Assembly (NCBI GenBank): GCA_963791805.1
Contig: CAWBTU010000006.1
Span: 868,001-932,000, forward strand
DNA: 64,000 nucleotides
Origin: JACMJL01 sp963791805
Lineage (GTDB): Bacteria; Bacillota; Clostridia; Clostridiales; Clostridiaceae
Reading direction: 5' to 3'
The notes under the pieces are model-generated. The model was not told the origin of the DNA, made no database searches, and worked only from the letters and a program-made list of their open reading frames with translations. The position numbers were made by a program, and so were the translations under genes. This document shows, piece by piece, positions 43,121-52,602 of this stretch (its first letter is position 1; the number at the start of each line of letters is the position of its first letter).

Positions 43121-43791
43121 ATGAAATACACAAGATATGATATTAAAAGAAAAAATAAAAGTAGTTATTTTTCAAGTATAATTTTGATAGCAGTTCTATC
43201 TTTAGCAGTATTAATAGTTACAGTTTTCGCACCAATTCTATTTAAAAATAGCAATCATATTAAAACAATAAATATTCAAAAAAAGAAGATGATATTAATA
43301 AATATATTATAGTTCAGTGTGGATCCTTTAGGCAAAAGGAATATGCTATTGCGCTTCAAAGTACTTTAAGCAATACGGCAGGAAATTCCTTCATTATTGA
43401 AGACAAAGGATTATACAGAGTTATTTGTGGGGTTTTTACTGAAAAGGATGGTAATAATTTTATTAAAGGTTTAAGTGATAAAAAAGTAGAAAATTCAAAA
43501 ATCACATTTGCAATAAAAAATGAGGATTTGTGCAATAAAGAAATTGGAGAATTGATTAATGCTAACTTACAAATTTTAAACAAGTTATCAGATGATAGTA
43601 TAAAAGCTATAGGTACCGATGATTTAAAAAAATGGACAAGTAATTTGGAACAAGTAGATAAAAAAAGTAAGAATTATAAAATTCAACAGGAGCTTAAAAA
43701 CCACAATGCAAAATACCCTCAGAAACTTTCAAAGACGAATGTGGAAGAAAATTACATATTTTTATATAATACCTTAAAAGAAATCAAATAG
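43121..43791 (+). CDS. SPOR-domain membrane protein, interrupted by a -1 frameshift
   Basis: The first 55 codons encode a basic start and one transmembrane helix (YFSSIILIAVLSLAVLIVTVFAPILF). At 43278-43284 stand seven A residues. In the initial frame translation ends at 43312. One base back, the frame continues as EDDINKYIIVQCGSFRQKEYAIAL, a SPOR domain, to 43791. The slippery heptamer A AAA AAG (43279-43285) is in the correct frame for a -1 shift. It could be programmed, caused by transcription slippage, or a mutation or sequencing error in the A-run. SPOR domains bind septal glycans. No independent start for the second part is visible. Clostridia have such a gene just before DUF4321 and maf. 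Confidence 0.75.
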
Positions 43792-43928
43792 AAAAGGCAC
43801 AGAATTTCTATAAATATGGAAATTCTGTGTCTATTTTTAAAACAATTCCTAAAAATATGTTAAATACTTGTTTATATAATTATATAATGATAAACTATAA
43901 AAGACACAATTATAAGGTAGGGGTTTAG

Positions 43929-44189
43929 ATGAAAAGCAAAAGCTGGAAAAAAAGTTATTTAATTTTCTTGTTAGTAATTAGTGCTTTAGGGGGAACTATA
44001 GTAGGAGAAATTCTAGGAAATAAATTTAAAGCATTAGACTTTTTAAAAGTAACTTATACACTTGGAACTCCTAAAAATTTAGCGATTGACTTAAAATTTC
44101 TAAGTTTTACACTTGGATTGAATCTTTATATCAATCTTATGACTATTATTGGTATATTTTTGGCAATAATGATTTATAAGAAGCATTAG
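43929..44189 (+). CDS. DUF4321 small membrane protein
   Basis: This 86-residue protein has two hydrophobic helices (SYLIFLLVISALGGTIVGEIL and LYINLMTIIGIFLAIMIY). It lies between the SPOR gene and maf, where clostridia carry DUF4321 proteins. The function is unknown. The site GTAGGGG precedes the ATG and the maf start is 15 bp after the stop. Confidence 0.75.
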   Translation: MKSKSWKKSYLIFLLVISALGGTIVGEILGNKFKALDFLKVTYTLGTPKNLAIDLKFLSFTLGLNLYINLMTIIGIFLAIMIYKKH

Positions 44190-44204
44190 GAAGTGATCAT
44201 ATAG

Positions 44205-44789
44205 ATGAAACTAATTTTAGCATCTGCTTCAAAACGAAGAAATGAGCTTTTGAAGAGATTAAATGTTGATTTTGAAGTTATTGTAAGTGATTTTGAAGAG
44301 GAAAAGGTTGCCTTTAATGGCAGTTGTTCTGAGTATGTAAAAGCCATAGCAGAGGGTAAAGCTTTAGCTGTAGCAGGAAAATTACAAAATAACCATCAAA
44401 ATATTATTATTGGATGCGATACAATTGTATCTATTAATGGTCGTATACTTGGAAAACCTAAAAACAAAATGGATGCTGTTTCTATGCTTAGGGAATTAAG
44501 TGGAAATAAGCACCAAGTATATTCTGGTATTGCTATTGTTGATACTCAAAAGGAAATAGTAATATCTAATTTTCAATGCACTGAAGTTGTATTTTCGAAA
44601 ATAGAAGATGCAACTATTAATTGGTATGTTGAAACAGGTGAACCAATGGATAAAGCCGGTGCCTACGGTATTCAGGATTATGCAGGAGCCTTTGTGAAGG
44701 AGATTCATGGATGCTATTACAATGTTGTAGGATTACCGTTAAATAAATTAAGTTTTATGTTAAGGGACATGGGGGTAAATCTATATTAA
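44205..44789 (+). CDS. maf: Maf-family nucleotide pyrophosphatase
   Basis: This 194-residue protein starts ILASASKRRNELL, the family signature. It continues with GCDTIVSINGRILGKP and GAYGIQDYAGAFVKEIHGCYYNVVGLPL. It hydrolyses non-canonical nucleoside triphosphates (dTTP/UTP-type) and is linked to septum control. It is followed by radC at 17 bp, as in many Firmicutes. Confidence 0.95.
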   Translation: MKLILASASKRRNELLKRLNVDFEVIVSDFEEEKVAFNGSCSEYVKAIAEGKALAVAGKLQNNHQNIIIGCDTIVSINGRILGKPKNKMDAVSMLRELSGNKHQVYSGIAIVDTQKEIVISNFQCTEVVFSKIEDATINWYVETGEPMDKAGAYGIQDYAGAFVKEIHGCYYNVVGLPLNKLSFMLRDMGVNLY

Positions 44790-44806
44790 GGAGTTAAATA
44801 AGTCTA

Positions 44807-45493
44807 ATGAATAAAAAAATTAGAGTTATGGATTTACCAGAAAATGAGAGACCTAGAGAAAGACTTTTAAGGTATGGTGCTAGTGCATTATCTAATGTAG
44901 AGCTATTAGCAATCCTACTTAGTACAGGTTCTCAGCAAGAGAATGTTTTAGACCTTAGTAGCAGAATTATGAAAACTTGTGGTGGTTTAAATGGACTTTT
45001 GACAATGTCAGCTGAAAACTTAATGGATTTGTCTGGAATTGGAAGAGCTAAAGCATCTCAAATGCTTGCTTTGGTTGAAGTTTCCAAAAGGTTCAGATCC
45101 TTTCATGCCGGTGAAGAAATTAAAATTTGTAAGCCAATTGATGCTGCAAATATTCTTATGGAAAATATGAGATGTATGAAGCAAGAATGTCTTAGAGTGA
45201 TAATGTTAAACACAAAAAACATAATTATTTCTATTAAAGATATTTCTATTGGTAGCTTGAATTCTTCAATAGTTCATCCTAGGGAAGTTTTTGTTGAAGC
45301 AATTAAAAAATCTAGTGCTTCAATTATAATATGTCATAATCATCCTTCGGGAGATCCAACTCCAAGTAGTGAAGATATTAACATTACCCATAGGCTTAAA
45401 GAATGTGGGAAAATATTAGGAATCGAACTATTGGATCATATTATAATTGGCGATGGAATTTTCGTTAGTTTAAAAGAAAAAGGTATTTTGTAA
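44807..45493 (+). CDS. radC: RadC/JAB-domain protein
   Basis: This 228-residue protein has an N-terminal helix-hairpin-helix (LMDLSGIGRAKASQ) and a C-terminal JAMM metal site: the last HNHPSGDPTPSSED. It is annotated RadC, although a repair function is disputed. The site AAGGAG precedes the ATG by 13 bp. mreB follows, 19 bp away. Confidence 0.95.
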   Translation: MNKKIRVMDLPENERPRERLLRYGASALSNVELLAILLSTGSQQENVLDLSSRIMKTCGGLNGLLTMSAENLMDLSGIGRAKASQMLALVEVSKRFRSFHAGEEIKICKPIDAANILMENMRCMKQECLRVIMLNTKNIIISIKDISIGSLNSSIVHPREVFVEAIKKSSASIIICHNHPSGDPTPSSEDINITHRLKECGKILGIELLDHIIIGDGIFVSLKEKGIL

Positions 45494-45512
45494 TTTGAAA
45501 GGAGATTATATA

Positions 45513-46526
45513 ATGGGATTATTTGGAATGTCTAGGGACATGGGTATAGATTTAGGGACTGCAAATACACTAATTTATGTTAAAGGAAAGGGGATTATTC
45601 TTAGGGAACCTTCAGTTGTGGCAATCAATACTATAAATAAAAGAGTTTTAGCTGTAGGAGCTGAAGCTAAGCAGATGATTGGAAGAACTCCAGGTAATAT
45701 AGTAGCAATTAGACCACTTAAAGATGGTGTTATAGCAGATTACGATGTTACTGAAGCAATGTTAAAGAAATTTATTGAAAAGGTTAGCCCCAAATCTGCA
45801 TTTACTAGTCCTAGAATAGTTGTATGCTTTCCTTCAGGAGTAACTGAAGTAGAAAGAAGAGCTATTGAGGAAGCAACAAAGCAGGCAGGTGCAAGGCACG
45901 TAGTTCTTTTAGAAGAGCCTATGGCTGCTGCAATAGGAGCAGGACTTCCAGTAAATGAACCAACAGGAAGCATGATAGTTGATATTGGGGGCGGTACTTC
46001 TGAAGTTGCGGTTATTTCACTTGGTGGTATTGTAACAAGTATATCTTTAAGAATCGCTGGTGATGAATTAGATCAAGCAATCATAAGCTACATAAAGAAA
46101 GAATACAATCTAATGATTGGTGAAAGAACTGCGGAACAAGTTAAAATGGAGTTAGGTTCTGCATTTGAATCAGATGAAGATGATAAAACTATGCAAATCA
46201 GAGGAAGAGATTTGATTACAGGACTACCAAAAGTTGTTGATGTAACTAAAAGACAGGTAAGAGAAGCGTTTAAAGATCCTATAGACGCTATAATAGATGC
46301 CATTAAAACTACACTTGAAAAAACCCCACCTGAACTTGCCTCAGATATAATGGATAAAGGAATAATGCTTGCAGGAGGAGGAGCTTTACTTGATGGCTTA
46401 GATAAGTTAATCAATTTTGAAACTCATATTCCAGTCCATGTAGCAGAATCTCCTCTAGATTGTGTAGCACTGGGAGCAGGTAAGGCCTTAGCAGATATTG
46501 ATAAGGTTATAGATTCAAGGAGATAA
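45513..46526 (+). CDS. mreB: Cell-shape actin homologue MreB
   Basis: The ATG at 45513 is preferred because GAAAGGAG lies just before it; an upstream TTG at 45495 would include the site. The 337-residue protein has an N-terminal amphipathic start (MGLFGMSRDMGIDLGTANTL) and phosphate loops DLGTAN and DIGGGTSEV. It ends in the connect motif AGGGALLDGLD. It organises side-wall synthesis on the inner membrane. Confidence 0.97.
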   Translation: MGLFGMSRDMGIDLGTANTLIYVKGKGIILREPSVVAINTINKRVLAVGAEAKQMIGRTPGNIVAIRPLKDGVIADYDVTEAMLKKFIEKVSPKSAFTSPRIVVCFPSGVTEVERRAIEEATKQAGARHVVLLEEPMAAAIGAGLPVNEPTGSMIVDIGGGTSEVAVISLGGIVTSISLRIAGDELDQAIISYIKKEYNLMIGERTAEQVKMELGSAFESDEDDKTMQIRGRDLITGLPKVVDVTKRQVREAFKDPIDAIIDAIKTTLEKTPPELASDIMDKGIMLAGGGALLDGLDKLINFETHIPVHVAESPLDCVALGAGKALADIDKVIDSRR

Positions 46527-46527
46527 A

Positions 46528-47376
46528 ATGAGATTCTTAAAAAATAAACTGGCAGTAACTGTTCTCTTACTGTCAGTTAGCTTTTTGGTGATTATTGGGT
46601 TAAGTGTAGAAAGAAAAAAGTCATCTTTTGCAGAGAGTGGAATTGGCCTAGCAATAAATCAGATTCAAGGTAAAGTTTATAAAGTTTCTTCTAATTCTTT
46701 TAGTTTTGTTGATTTTTTTACTCATTATTCTGATGTGAAAAAAGAAAATGAAAAGTTGAAAAAGAAGAATGCAGAACTTCTAAATATGGAACAGAATTAC
46801 AAGATCCTTCAAGATGAAAATGATAGGTATAGTAAAGTACTTGCATTTGAGCAGACTAGAGATGATTATACTTTTAAAGGCGCGGATATTGTACGGATAG
46901 CAGCTGGTGGTTGGATTGATAGAATATCTATTAATGTAGGCTCGAAAGATGGGATTGCTGCTGGTATGGTAGTAGTTAATGAAGAAGGTTGCCTAGTTGG
47001 AAAAATTACAATTGTTGCTTCAAATTGGTCAACACTTGAGACTATTGCTAATAGCAATTTTGCGGTAAGTGGAGAAGTCCCAGGTAATCCCAATGATAAC
47101 GGAGTGGTAAAAGGCTATAGAGGTAACAATAATAAAGTATTAGGAATTTTGAGTTCCATTCCTAAAGAGAGTGAGATTAAAAATGGTGACGTAGTTGTGA
47201 CTAGAGGATTAGATGGTAATTATCCTGTAGGCATAAGAATAGGAACAGTGACAAGTGTACAAGAAAACAAAGGTAAGTTAGAAAAAAATGCCATTATACA
47301 ACCTTTTGTTGATTTTAATAAACTTCAAAAAATAGAGGTTATCATTCCAAACAACATAAGAGATATTAAGTATTAG
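46528..47376 (+). CDS. mreC: Rod-shape protein MreC
   Basis: This 282-residue protein has one N-terminal helix (LAVTVLLLSVSFLVIIGL), a coiled coil about 70-110 (VKKENEKLKKKNAELLNMEQ) and then two beta domains with DGIAAGMVVVNEEGCLVGKI and PVGIRIGTVTSV. It lies outside the membrane and connects MreB with the wall synthases. It starts 1 bp after mreB. Confidence 0.94.
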   Translation: MRFLKNKLAVTVLLLSVSFLVIIGLSVERKKSSFAESGIGLAINQIQGKVYKVSSNSFSFVDFFTHYSDVKKENEKLKKKNAELLNMEQNYKILQDENDRYSKVLAFEQTRDDYTFKGADIVRIAAGGWIDRISINVGSKDGIAAGMVVVNEEGCLVGKITIVASNWSTLETIANSNFAVSGEVPGNPNDNGVVKGYRGNNNKVLGILSSIPKESEIKNGDVVVTRGLDGNYPVGIRIGTVTSVQENKGKLEKNAIIQPFVDFNKLQKIEVIIPNNIRDIKY

Positions 47377-47386
47377 GGTGTGTGAA

Positions 47387-47878
47387 ATGAAGAAAATATT
47401 TGTTACAGGTTTATTGATACTACTTTTTTTAATATTGGATAATGCTTGTATGTATTTTTTGAACATCGAAAGTTATTATCCCAGTTTGTTATTTGTATTT
47501 ATAATTTGTTTTTCTATTATTAATGGAAAATGGCAAGGGTTATGGGTTGGAGTGTTTGCAGGACTTTTACAAGATATTTATTTTTTAAATGCTTTTGGAA
47601 TTAATTCCCTATTAAACATGATAGTATGCATTATTGCTGGAGAGATCGGGAAAAATATTTTTAAAAACAAAAGGCTTATTCCAGTAGCAAGTGCTTTCGG
47701 TCTTACTATTTTTAAAGGCTTAGGGCTTTATGTTATTTTAGATATTATAGGACAACATGCAAATATGGGAGCAATTTTTTATGACGCATTATATGGAATG
47801 GTGGTATGCTTGTTGATGTATAGACCTATTTATAAACTATATAATAAAAATTCTATGAAAAAAGAATGGAAGTTTTAG
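47387..47878 (+). CDS. mreD: Rod-shape protein MreD
   Basis: The ATG at 47387 is preferred because GGGTG (47376-47380) lies at normal spacing before it. The 163-residue protein has five or six helices and the family-like NGKWQGLWVGVFAGLLQDIYF. It works with MreC in the elongation complex. Its end overlaps or abuts the start of mrdA. Confidence 0.92.
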   Translation: MKKIFVTGLLILLFLILDNACMYFLNIESYYPSLLFVFIICFSIINGKWQGLWVGVFAGLLQDIYFLNAFGINSLLNMIVCIIAGEIGKNIFKNKRLIPVASAFGLTIFKGLGLYVILDIIGQHANMGAIFYDALYGMVVCLLMYRPIYKLYNKNSMKKEWKF

Positions 47879-47880
47879 GT

Positions 47881-50625
47881 ATGGTAAGAAATAAAAAAAT
47901 TAGGAAATTTCTTAATAGATACACAGCGCTGATTATTGTTTCAATGTGTATTTTTTCAGTATTGTTAATTAAACTTGTTTATATGCAGGTGCTAAATCAT
48001 CAGTATTATTTAGATCAGTCTAACAATGATTCTATAAAAGAAATTACAGAACCAGGGCCTAGGGGAGATATTGTTGATAAGGACGGCGCTGTTCTTGCCA
48101 CAGATCATCAAAGCTACAACCTTACTTTCATGGAAACTGAGGAAAGTAAAAAATTATTTTTTGAAACTATGGAGAAAGTTTTTAATAATTTAGATAGCAA
48201 AGCTGAACCTACTAATGACACTTTTACTCTGAAAATTAATCCGTATAGATTTGATTTTAATACAGAGGATTCCACTGTTGCACAAAACCTGGAACTGAGA
48301 TTCAAAAAAGACAGAGGGTTAGATGAAGCTGTAATTCATAGTATTAAAAGTTTGAATGATAAAAAATGGAATGATTTAAGCTTATCACAGCAAGCAACTG
48401 TTAATGCTGCTCTTTTAAAAATTACCCCAGAGGAAACTTTCAATTTATTATGGAAGCAATATACTGACTGGTATTTTACAAAGAAGAGTAAAGTTAGTCA
48501 AGCTACAAAAGATAAAATTAATAATTACTCTATAGAAGAAAAAAGAAGATTTATGGTAATCTTAGATGCACTGAAGATGCAAAGCTTTTCAGGATATAAA
48601 CCAGTAGTTATTGCTGAAAATATTAAAAGAGATACTGCGTTTGCTTTCCAAGAAAAGTTTAATGAACTTCCAGGTGTAGATATAACCGAGCAGCCAAAAA
48701 GATCTTATCCCAATGGTGATTTGGCATCTGCAGTTCTTGGAAATGTTTCTCGAATAAGCGCTGATAATGAAGAGAAATATGAAGAAAAAGGATATGATGT
48801 CAATACAGATTTAATTGGTGTTGCAGGTATTGAAGGAGTTCTAGAAACAAGGCTTAAAGGAACAAAAGGGGAAAAGTTGGTTGAAGTTAATAAAATGGGG
48901 AGAATTGTAAAGGAAAAGTATAAGAGTGAACCTTATCCTGGACAAAAGGTTCAACTTACTATCTCTAGTCCTATTCAAAGTGTTGCAGAAAAAGCTTTAG
49001 ATCAAGCGTTACTTTATAGAAGAAACCATCCTAGAGAGATAGAAGATGTTGACACTACTAATGCTAATAGAGGTGCAGTTGTAGTTTTAAATGTAAAAAC
49101 TGGAGAAGTGTTAGCACTTGTAAGTAAACCAGGCTTTGATCCCAATCTATTTACTGATCCAAGTAAAATTACTCCGGACGTCTTAAAACAATATTATAGT
49201 CCTGATTATGAGAAATTAGGTAGAGCTTATATTGAGCAAAGGGGACTACTAAGCCTTAATCCTGGTCTTACTGAGGATCAGTTACTTGATAAGTTATTTC
49301 CTGTAGATACTTCAAGTAAGTCAGAAAAGCCGGTTCGTAAAGATTTGTATGATATATTTCCTAAACAATTATATAATTATGCAACTTCTTCATTAATACC
49401 ACCAGGTTCTTCTTTTAAGCCTGTAACTGCTGTTGCAGGGTTGGAAACTGGTACGATAACTCCGAATATTACCTTCGACGATGAAGGCTCTTATGGTGTT
49501 GGCCTGAAAACTCCCATATTGTTCCCAGCAGATGGTAGAAATGGCACTGTTGATTTAAAACAAGCAATAGCTAAATCTAGTAATCCATACTTTATGGATT
49601 TAGGAAGAAAACTTAAGAATAGTTTTGGTGATGATATATTAGCAGATTATGCTTGGAAGTATGGTTTGGGTGTAAAACCTAATTCAGGTACTAATCCATC
49701 TACTGGTATTGAAATCCATGAATCTTTTGGTCAAGTATACAATACTTGGAGCTATAATAATATTTGCGCAACAAGTTTTTCTATACAGACCATGGAAGCT
49801 CTAAAAAAGGGAAACGGGCATCCAGTTATAGATTTGTATGAAAATATCAATGACACCAAGGAAGTTAAAAAAATCAAGAGTGATATTATTAACAAATTTA
49901 AAGATTCAATAAAAACTGCAAATTTTGATTCAGCTAGCTATAAAGATTTACTGAAAAAATTAGTTGAAACAGATGATAGCTATAAAGGAAAAACCTTTAA
50001 AAGTAGCGATTTTAAAGCAATATTAGCTGAAATTCAAAGCATAACAGTATATACAGGACATTCTGAAGCAACTACTCCTGGCAATATGTATAATGCATCA
50101 ATTGGCCAAGGAATGAGTTTATTTACTCCACTTCAACTTGCAGATTATGTAGCTACCCTAGTTAATGGAGGAAATAGATATAAAGTACATTTAGTTAATA
50201 AAATTTTCGATGCAGATGGAACTCTTGTAGAAGATAATAAACCAGAAGTACTAAATCCTACTGGTGTAAGCCAGTCTACAATAGATTCAGTTAAATCAGG
50301 AATGGAAAGCGTTACCACTGAAGGTACTGCCGCAGCGGCTTTTGTAAACTTTAAATCATTTATGTCAACTGGAGGTAAAACTGGTTCAGCAACTTTTAGA
50401 AATGATCAAGCTACTATGGGAAGAACTTCGTATAGTTTCTTTGTTGGGTTTGCGCCTTATGATAACCCTGAAATTGCAGTATGTGCAGTTATGTTTGATG
50501 GTGGTTATGGATCTTCTGTTGCTCCAGTGGTTAGAGATGTTTACGAAGCGTATTTTAAAGATCAATTAAAGAGCAAGGGGTATGTTCCACCAGATGATTT
50601 TGTTCAAGCGCTGTATAACAAATAG
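47881..50625 (+). CDS. mrdA: Penicillin-binding protein 2, elongation transpeptidase
   Basis: The ATG at 47881 has TGGAAG 8 bp before it; a start at 47866 is also possible. It is a class B PBP with one N-terminal helix, the dimerisation domain (PGPRGDIVDKDGAVLA) and the transpeptidase domain: PPGSSFKP (SxxK near 515), KSSNP (SxN near 570) and GGKTGSA (KTG near 837). At about 915 residues it is about 280 longer than E. coli PBP2. Insertions lie near 90-210 and near 645-710, where Lys/Asp-rich helices interrupt the catalytic domain. It works with RodA. Confidence 0.95.
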   Translation: MVRNKKIRKFLNRYTALIIVSMCIFSVLLIKLVYMQVLNHQYYLDQSNNDSIKEITEPGPRGDIVDKDGAVLATDHQSYNLTFMETEESKKLFFETMEKVFNNLDSKAEPTNDTFTLKINPYRFDFNTEDSTVAQNLELRFKKDRGLDEAVIHSIKSLNDKKWNDLSLSQQATVNAALLKITPEETFNLLWKQYTDWYFTKKSKVSQATKDKINNYSIEEKRRFMVILDALKMQSFSGYKPVVIAENIKRDTAFAFQEKFNELPGVDITEQPKRSYPNGDLASAVLGNVSRISADNEEKYEEKGYDVNTDLIGVAGIEGVLETRLKGTKGEKLVEVNKMGRIVKEKYKSEPYPGQKVQLTISSPIQSVAEKALDQALLYRRNHPREIEDVDTTNANRGAVVVLNVKTGEVLALVSKPGFDPNLFTDPSKITPDVLKQYYSPDYEKLGRAYIEQRGLLSLNPGLTEDQLLDKLFPVDTSSKSEKPVRKDLYDIFPKQLYNYATSSLIPPGSSFKPVTAVAGLETGTITPNITFDDEGSYGVGLKTPILFPADGRNGTVDLKQAIAKSSNPYFMDLGRKLKNSFGDDILADYAWKYGLGVKPNSGTNPSTGIEIHESFGQVYNTWSYNNICATSFSIQTMEALKKGNGHPVIDLYENINDTKEVKKIKSDIINKFKDSIKTANFDSASYKDLLKKLVETDDSYKGKTFKSSDFKAILAEIQSITVYTGHSEATTPGNMYNASIGQGMSLFTPLQLADYVATLVNGGNRYKVHLVNKIFDADGTLVEDNKPEVLNPTGVSQSTIDSVKSGMESVTTEGTAAAAFVNFKSFMSTGGKTGSATFRNDQATMGRTSYSFFVGFAPYDNPEIAVCAVMFDGGYGSSVAPVVRDVYEAYFKDQLKSKGYVPPDDFVQALYNK

Positions 50626-50793
50626 TAGATTGTTTTGGACAGATTTTAACATAAATCTGTCCCATATCTTGTGAATTTTGTAGAGTACTTATTTTAATTC
50701 ATTTCTAAGAAAGAAATATTATATTGTATTAAAAAGAGGATTTGTATAAGTTTTGTTGAAATATAGTATGAAGTGTTGTTTTGGAGGTATATC

Positions 50794-51426
50794 ATGAGTG
50801 AAGACAGTATTTTTTTAAAAGGAAATAAGGACGGGCTTAATGTTGTAATAAATATGAACATGTTTAAAGATTTTTCAGACATGCTCGAGGCTTTAATTGC
50901 AAGACTTTCAAGTGGAAAGAAATTCTATAAAGGATCAACAATTAAAGTTACAACACAACTTAAGCTTATAAATGAAAAAGAAGCTCGAAAGCTAAAAGAT
51001 ATCCTCTTTGATGAATTTTTAATTCAAGATTGCATTTTTGAAGATAAAGTAGAAAAAAGTACTAAAGCTTTTCAAGGAATATATGAAGGTCGAACAAAGT
51101 TTATCAAAAATTCAATTAGGGGTGGTCAGAAAATAGATTACCCAGGAAATGTAGTAATAATTGGAGATGTTAATCCAGGTGCCGAAGTATGTGCACATGG
51201 GAATATTATTGTTTTAGGAGTTTTAAAGGGTCTAGCCTATGCAGGCTTTGATGGAAACGAAGATGCGTATATTGCGGCTTATGTATTACAACCTGAGATT
51301 TTAAAAATCGGGAAAGTAGTTACTAGAGCCCCTGAAGATACAACAAAACCTCAATTTCCAGAGGTTGCGAGAATTAAAGAGGGTACTATTATAGTAGAAC
51401 CTTACTTACCAAATAAGTATATATAA
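50794..51426 (+). CDS. minC: Septum-site inhibitor MinC
   Basis: The ATG at 50794 follows GGAGGTATATC; an upstream TTG at 50773 is therefore rejected. The 210-residue protein has an N-terminal FtsZ-inhibiting domain and a C-terminal beta-helix (VVIIGDVNPGAEVCAHGNIIVLGVLKGLAYAGFDGNEDAYIAA), the classical MinC signature. It inhibits FtsZ rings at the poles. minD starts 14 bp downstream. Confidence 0.95.
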   Translation: MSEDSIFLKGNKDGLNVVINMNMFKDFSDMLEALIARLSSGKKFYKGSTIKVTTQLKLINEKEARKLKDILFDEFLIQDCIFEDKVEKSTKAFQGIYEGRTKFIKNSIRGGQKIDYPGNVVIIGDVNPGAEVCAHGNIIVLGVLKGLAYAGFDGNEDAYIAAYVLQPEILKIGKVVTRAPEDTTKPQFPEVARIKEGTIIVEPYLPNKYI

Positions 51427-51440
51427 TGGAGGGAAAACAC

Positions 51441-52238
51441 ATGGGAGAATCTATAGTAATAACATCTGGTAAAGGTGGGGTTGGTAAAACAACTACAACT
51501 GCAAACATCGGAACGGCACTAGCAGCTATGGGGAAAAAAGTAGTTGTGATAGATGGGGACACAGGACTTAGAAATTTGGATGTACTGATGGGCCTTGAAA
51601 ATAGGATAGTATTTACTCTTATTGATGTAATTGAAGAAAGATGTAGGTTAAAGCAAGCATTAATCAAAGATAAAAGGTTCACAAATTTATATTTGCTTCC
51701 TACAGCTCAAACAAGAGATAAGAATGACATAAATACAAAGCAAATGCTAGATATTGTAATAGAACTTAAAAATGAATTTGACTATGTAATAATAGATTGT
51801 CCCGCTGGTATAGAACAGGGGTTTGAAAATGCTATTGTTGGGGCTGATAGGGCTATAGTTATAGTTAATCCAGAGGTTACTTCTGTAAGAGATGCTGACA
51901 GGGTAATTGGTAAGTTAGATGCAAAAGGAATAGACCAACATGAATTAATTGTTAATAGAATCAATTTTGAAATGGTTAAAAGAGGAGATATGCTTGATAT
52001 CAACGATATCCTTGATAGCTTAGCAATAAAGCTTATTGGCGTTGTGCCTGATGATAGAAACATAACTATTTCTACTAATAAAGGAGAGCCAATAGTTTTA
52101 GAAGAAAATGCACAATCTGGACAAGCGTTTAAGAATATTGCAAGAAGAATTGTTGGTGAAGAAGTACCGTTTATGAACCTAGATACAATTGAAACTGGCT
52201 TTTTTGCTTCGCTAAAGAAAATCTTTAAGCGTAGTTAG
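51441..52238 (+). CDS. minD: Septum-site ATPase MinD
   Basis: The ATG at 51441 follows GGAGGG; the ATG at 51426, which overlaps the minC stop, would contain that site. The 265-residue ATPase has the deviant Walker A GKGGVGKTTTT and the DGDTGLRNLD and DYVIIDCPAGIE motifs. The C-terminal amphipathic helix (ASLKKIFKR) anchors it to the membrane. It carries MinC to the poles. Confidence 0.97.
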   Translation: MGESIVITSGKGGVGKTTTTANIGTALAAMGKKVVVIDGDTGLRNLDVLMGLENRIVFTLIDVIEERCRLKQALIKDKRFTNLYLLPTAQTRDKNDINTKQMLDIVIELKNEFDYVIIDCPAGIEQGFENAIVGADRAIVIVNPEVTSVRDADRVIGKLDAKGIDQHELIVNRINFEMVKRGDMLDINDILDSLAIKLIGVVPDDRNITISTNKGEPIVLEENAQSGQAFKNIARRIVGEEVPFMNLDTIETGFFASLKKIFKRS

Positions 52239-52249
52239 GGGGGGATGAC

Positions 52250-52519
52250 ATGGACTTATTTAAATTCTTTTCAAATAAACCTGCCTCTAAAGATGTAGCC
52301 AAAGATAGATTAAAGTTAATTTTAATTCATGATAGATCTGATTTGTCACCTGAGCTTCTAGAGCTAATAAAGGGAGAAATTATGAAAGTAATTTCTAACT
52401 ATTGTGAAGTAGATACTTCAGAAGTTGATATTAAGTTAACAAGAACTGATGAGGCTGATGGAAATTCACCTGCACTTCTTGCAAGTATTCCTATAAGAAG
52501 ATTAAGAAGCAAACAGTGA
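52250..52519 (+). CDS. minE: Cell-division topological factor MinE
   Basis: This 89-residue protein has the MinE start MDLFKFFSNKPASKDVAKDRLKLILIHDR, which holds the membrane-targeting and MinD-binding segments. The rest is the dimerisation domain. It stimulates MinD ATPase and so positions the septum. The site GGGGGG precedes the ATG. Confidence 0.95.
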   Translation: MDLFKFFSNKPASKDVAKDRLKLILIHDRSDLSPELLELIKGEIMKVISNYCEVDTSEVDIKLTRTDEADGNSPALLASIPIRRLRSKQ

Positions 52520-52522
52520 TTT

Positions 52523-52563
52523 AAAGCTGTGTATAATTGGCAAATTGTACATGGCTTTTTTTT
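52523..52563 (+). terminator. Terminator after minE
   Basis: The imperfect stem AAAGCTGTGTATAATT with AATTGTACATGGCTTT is followed by TTTTT. rodA starts from a new promoter or by readthrough. Confidence 0.75.
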
Positions 52564-52602
52564 ACCATTATGATATAATCATATTTGTAGTGGAGGTATG
52601 CG

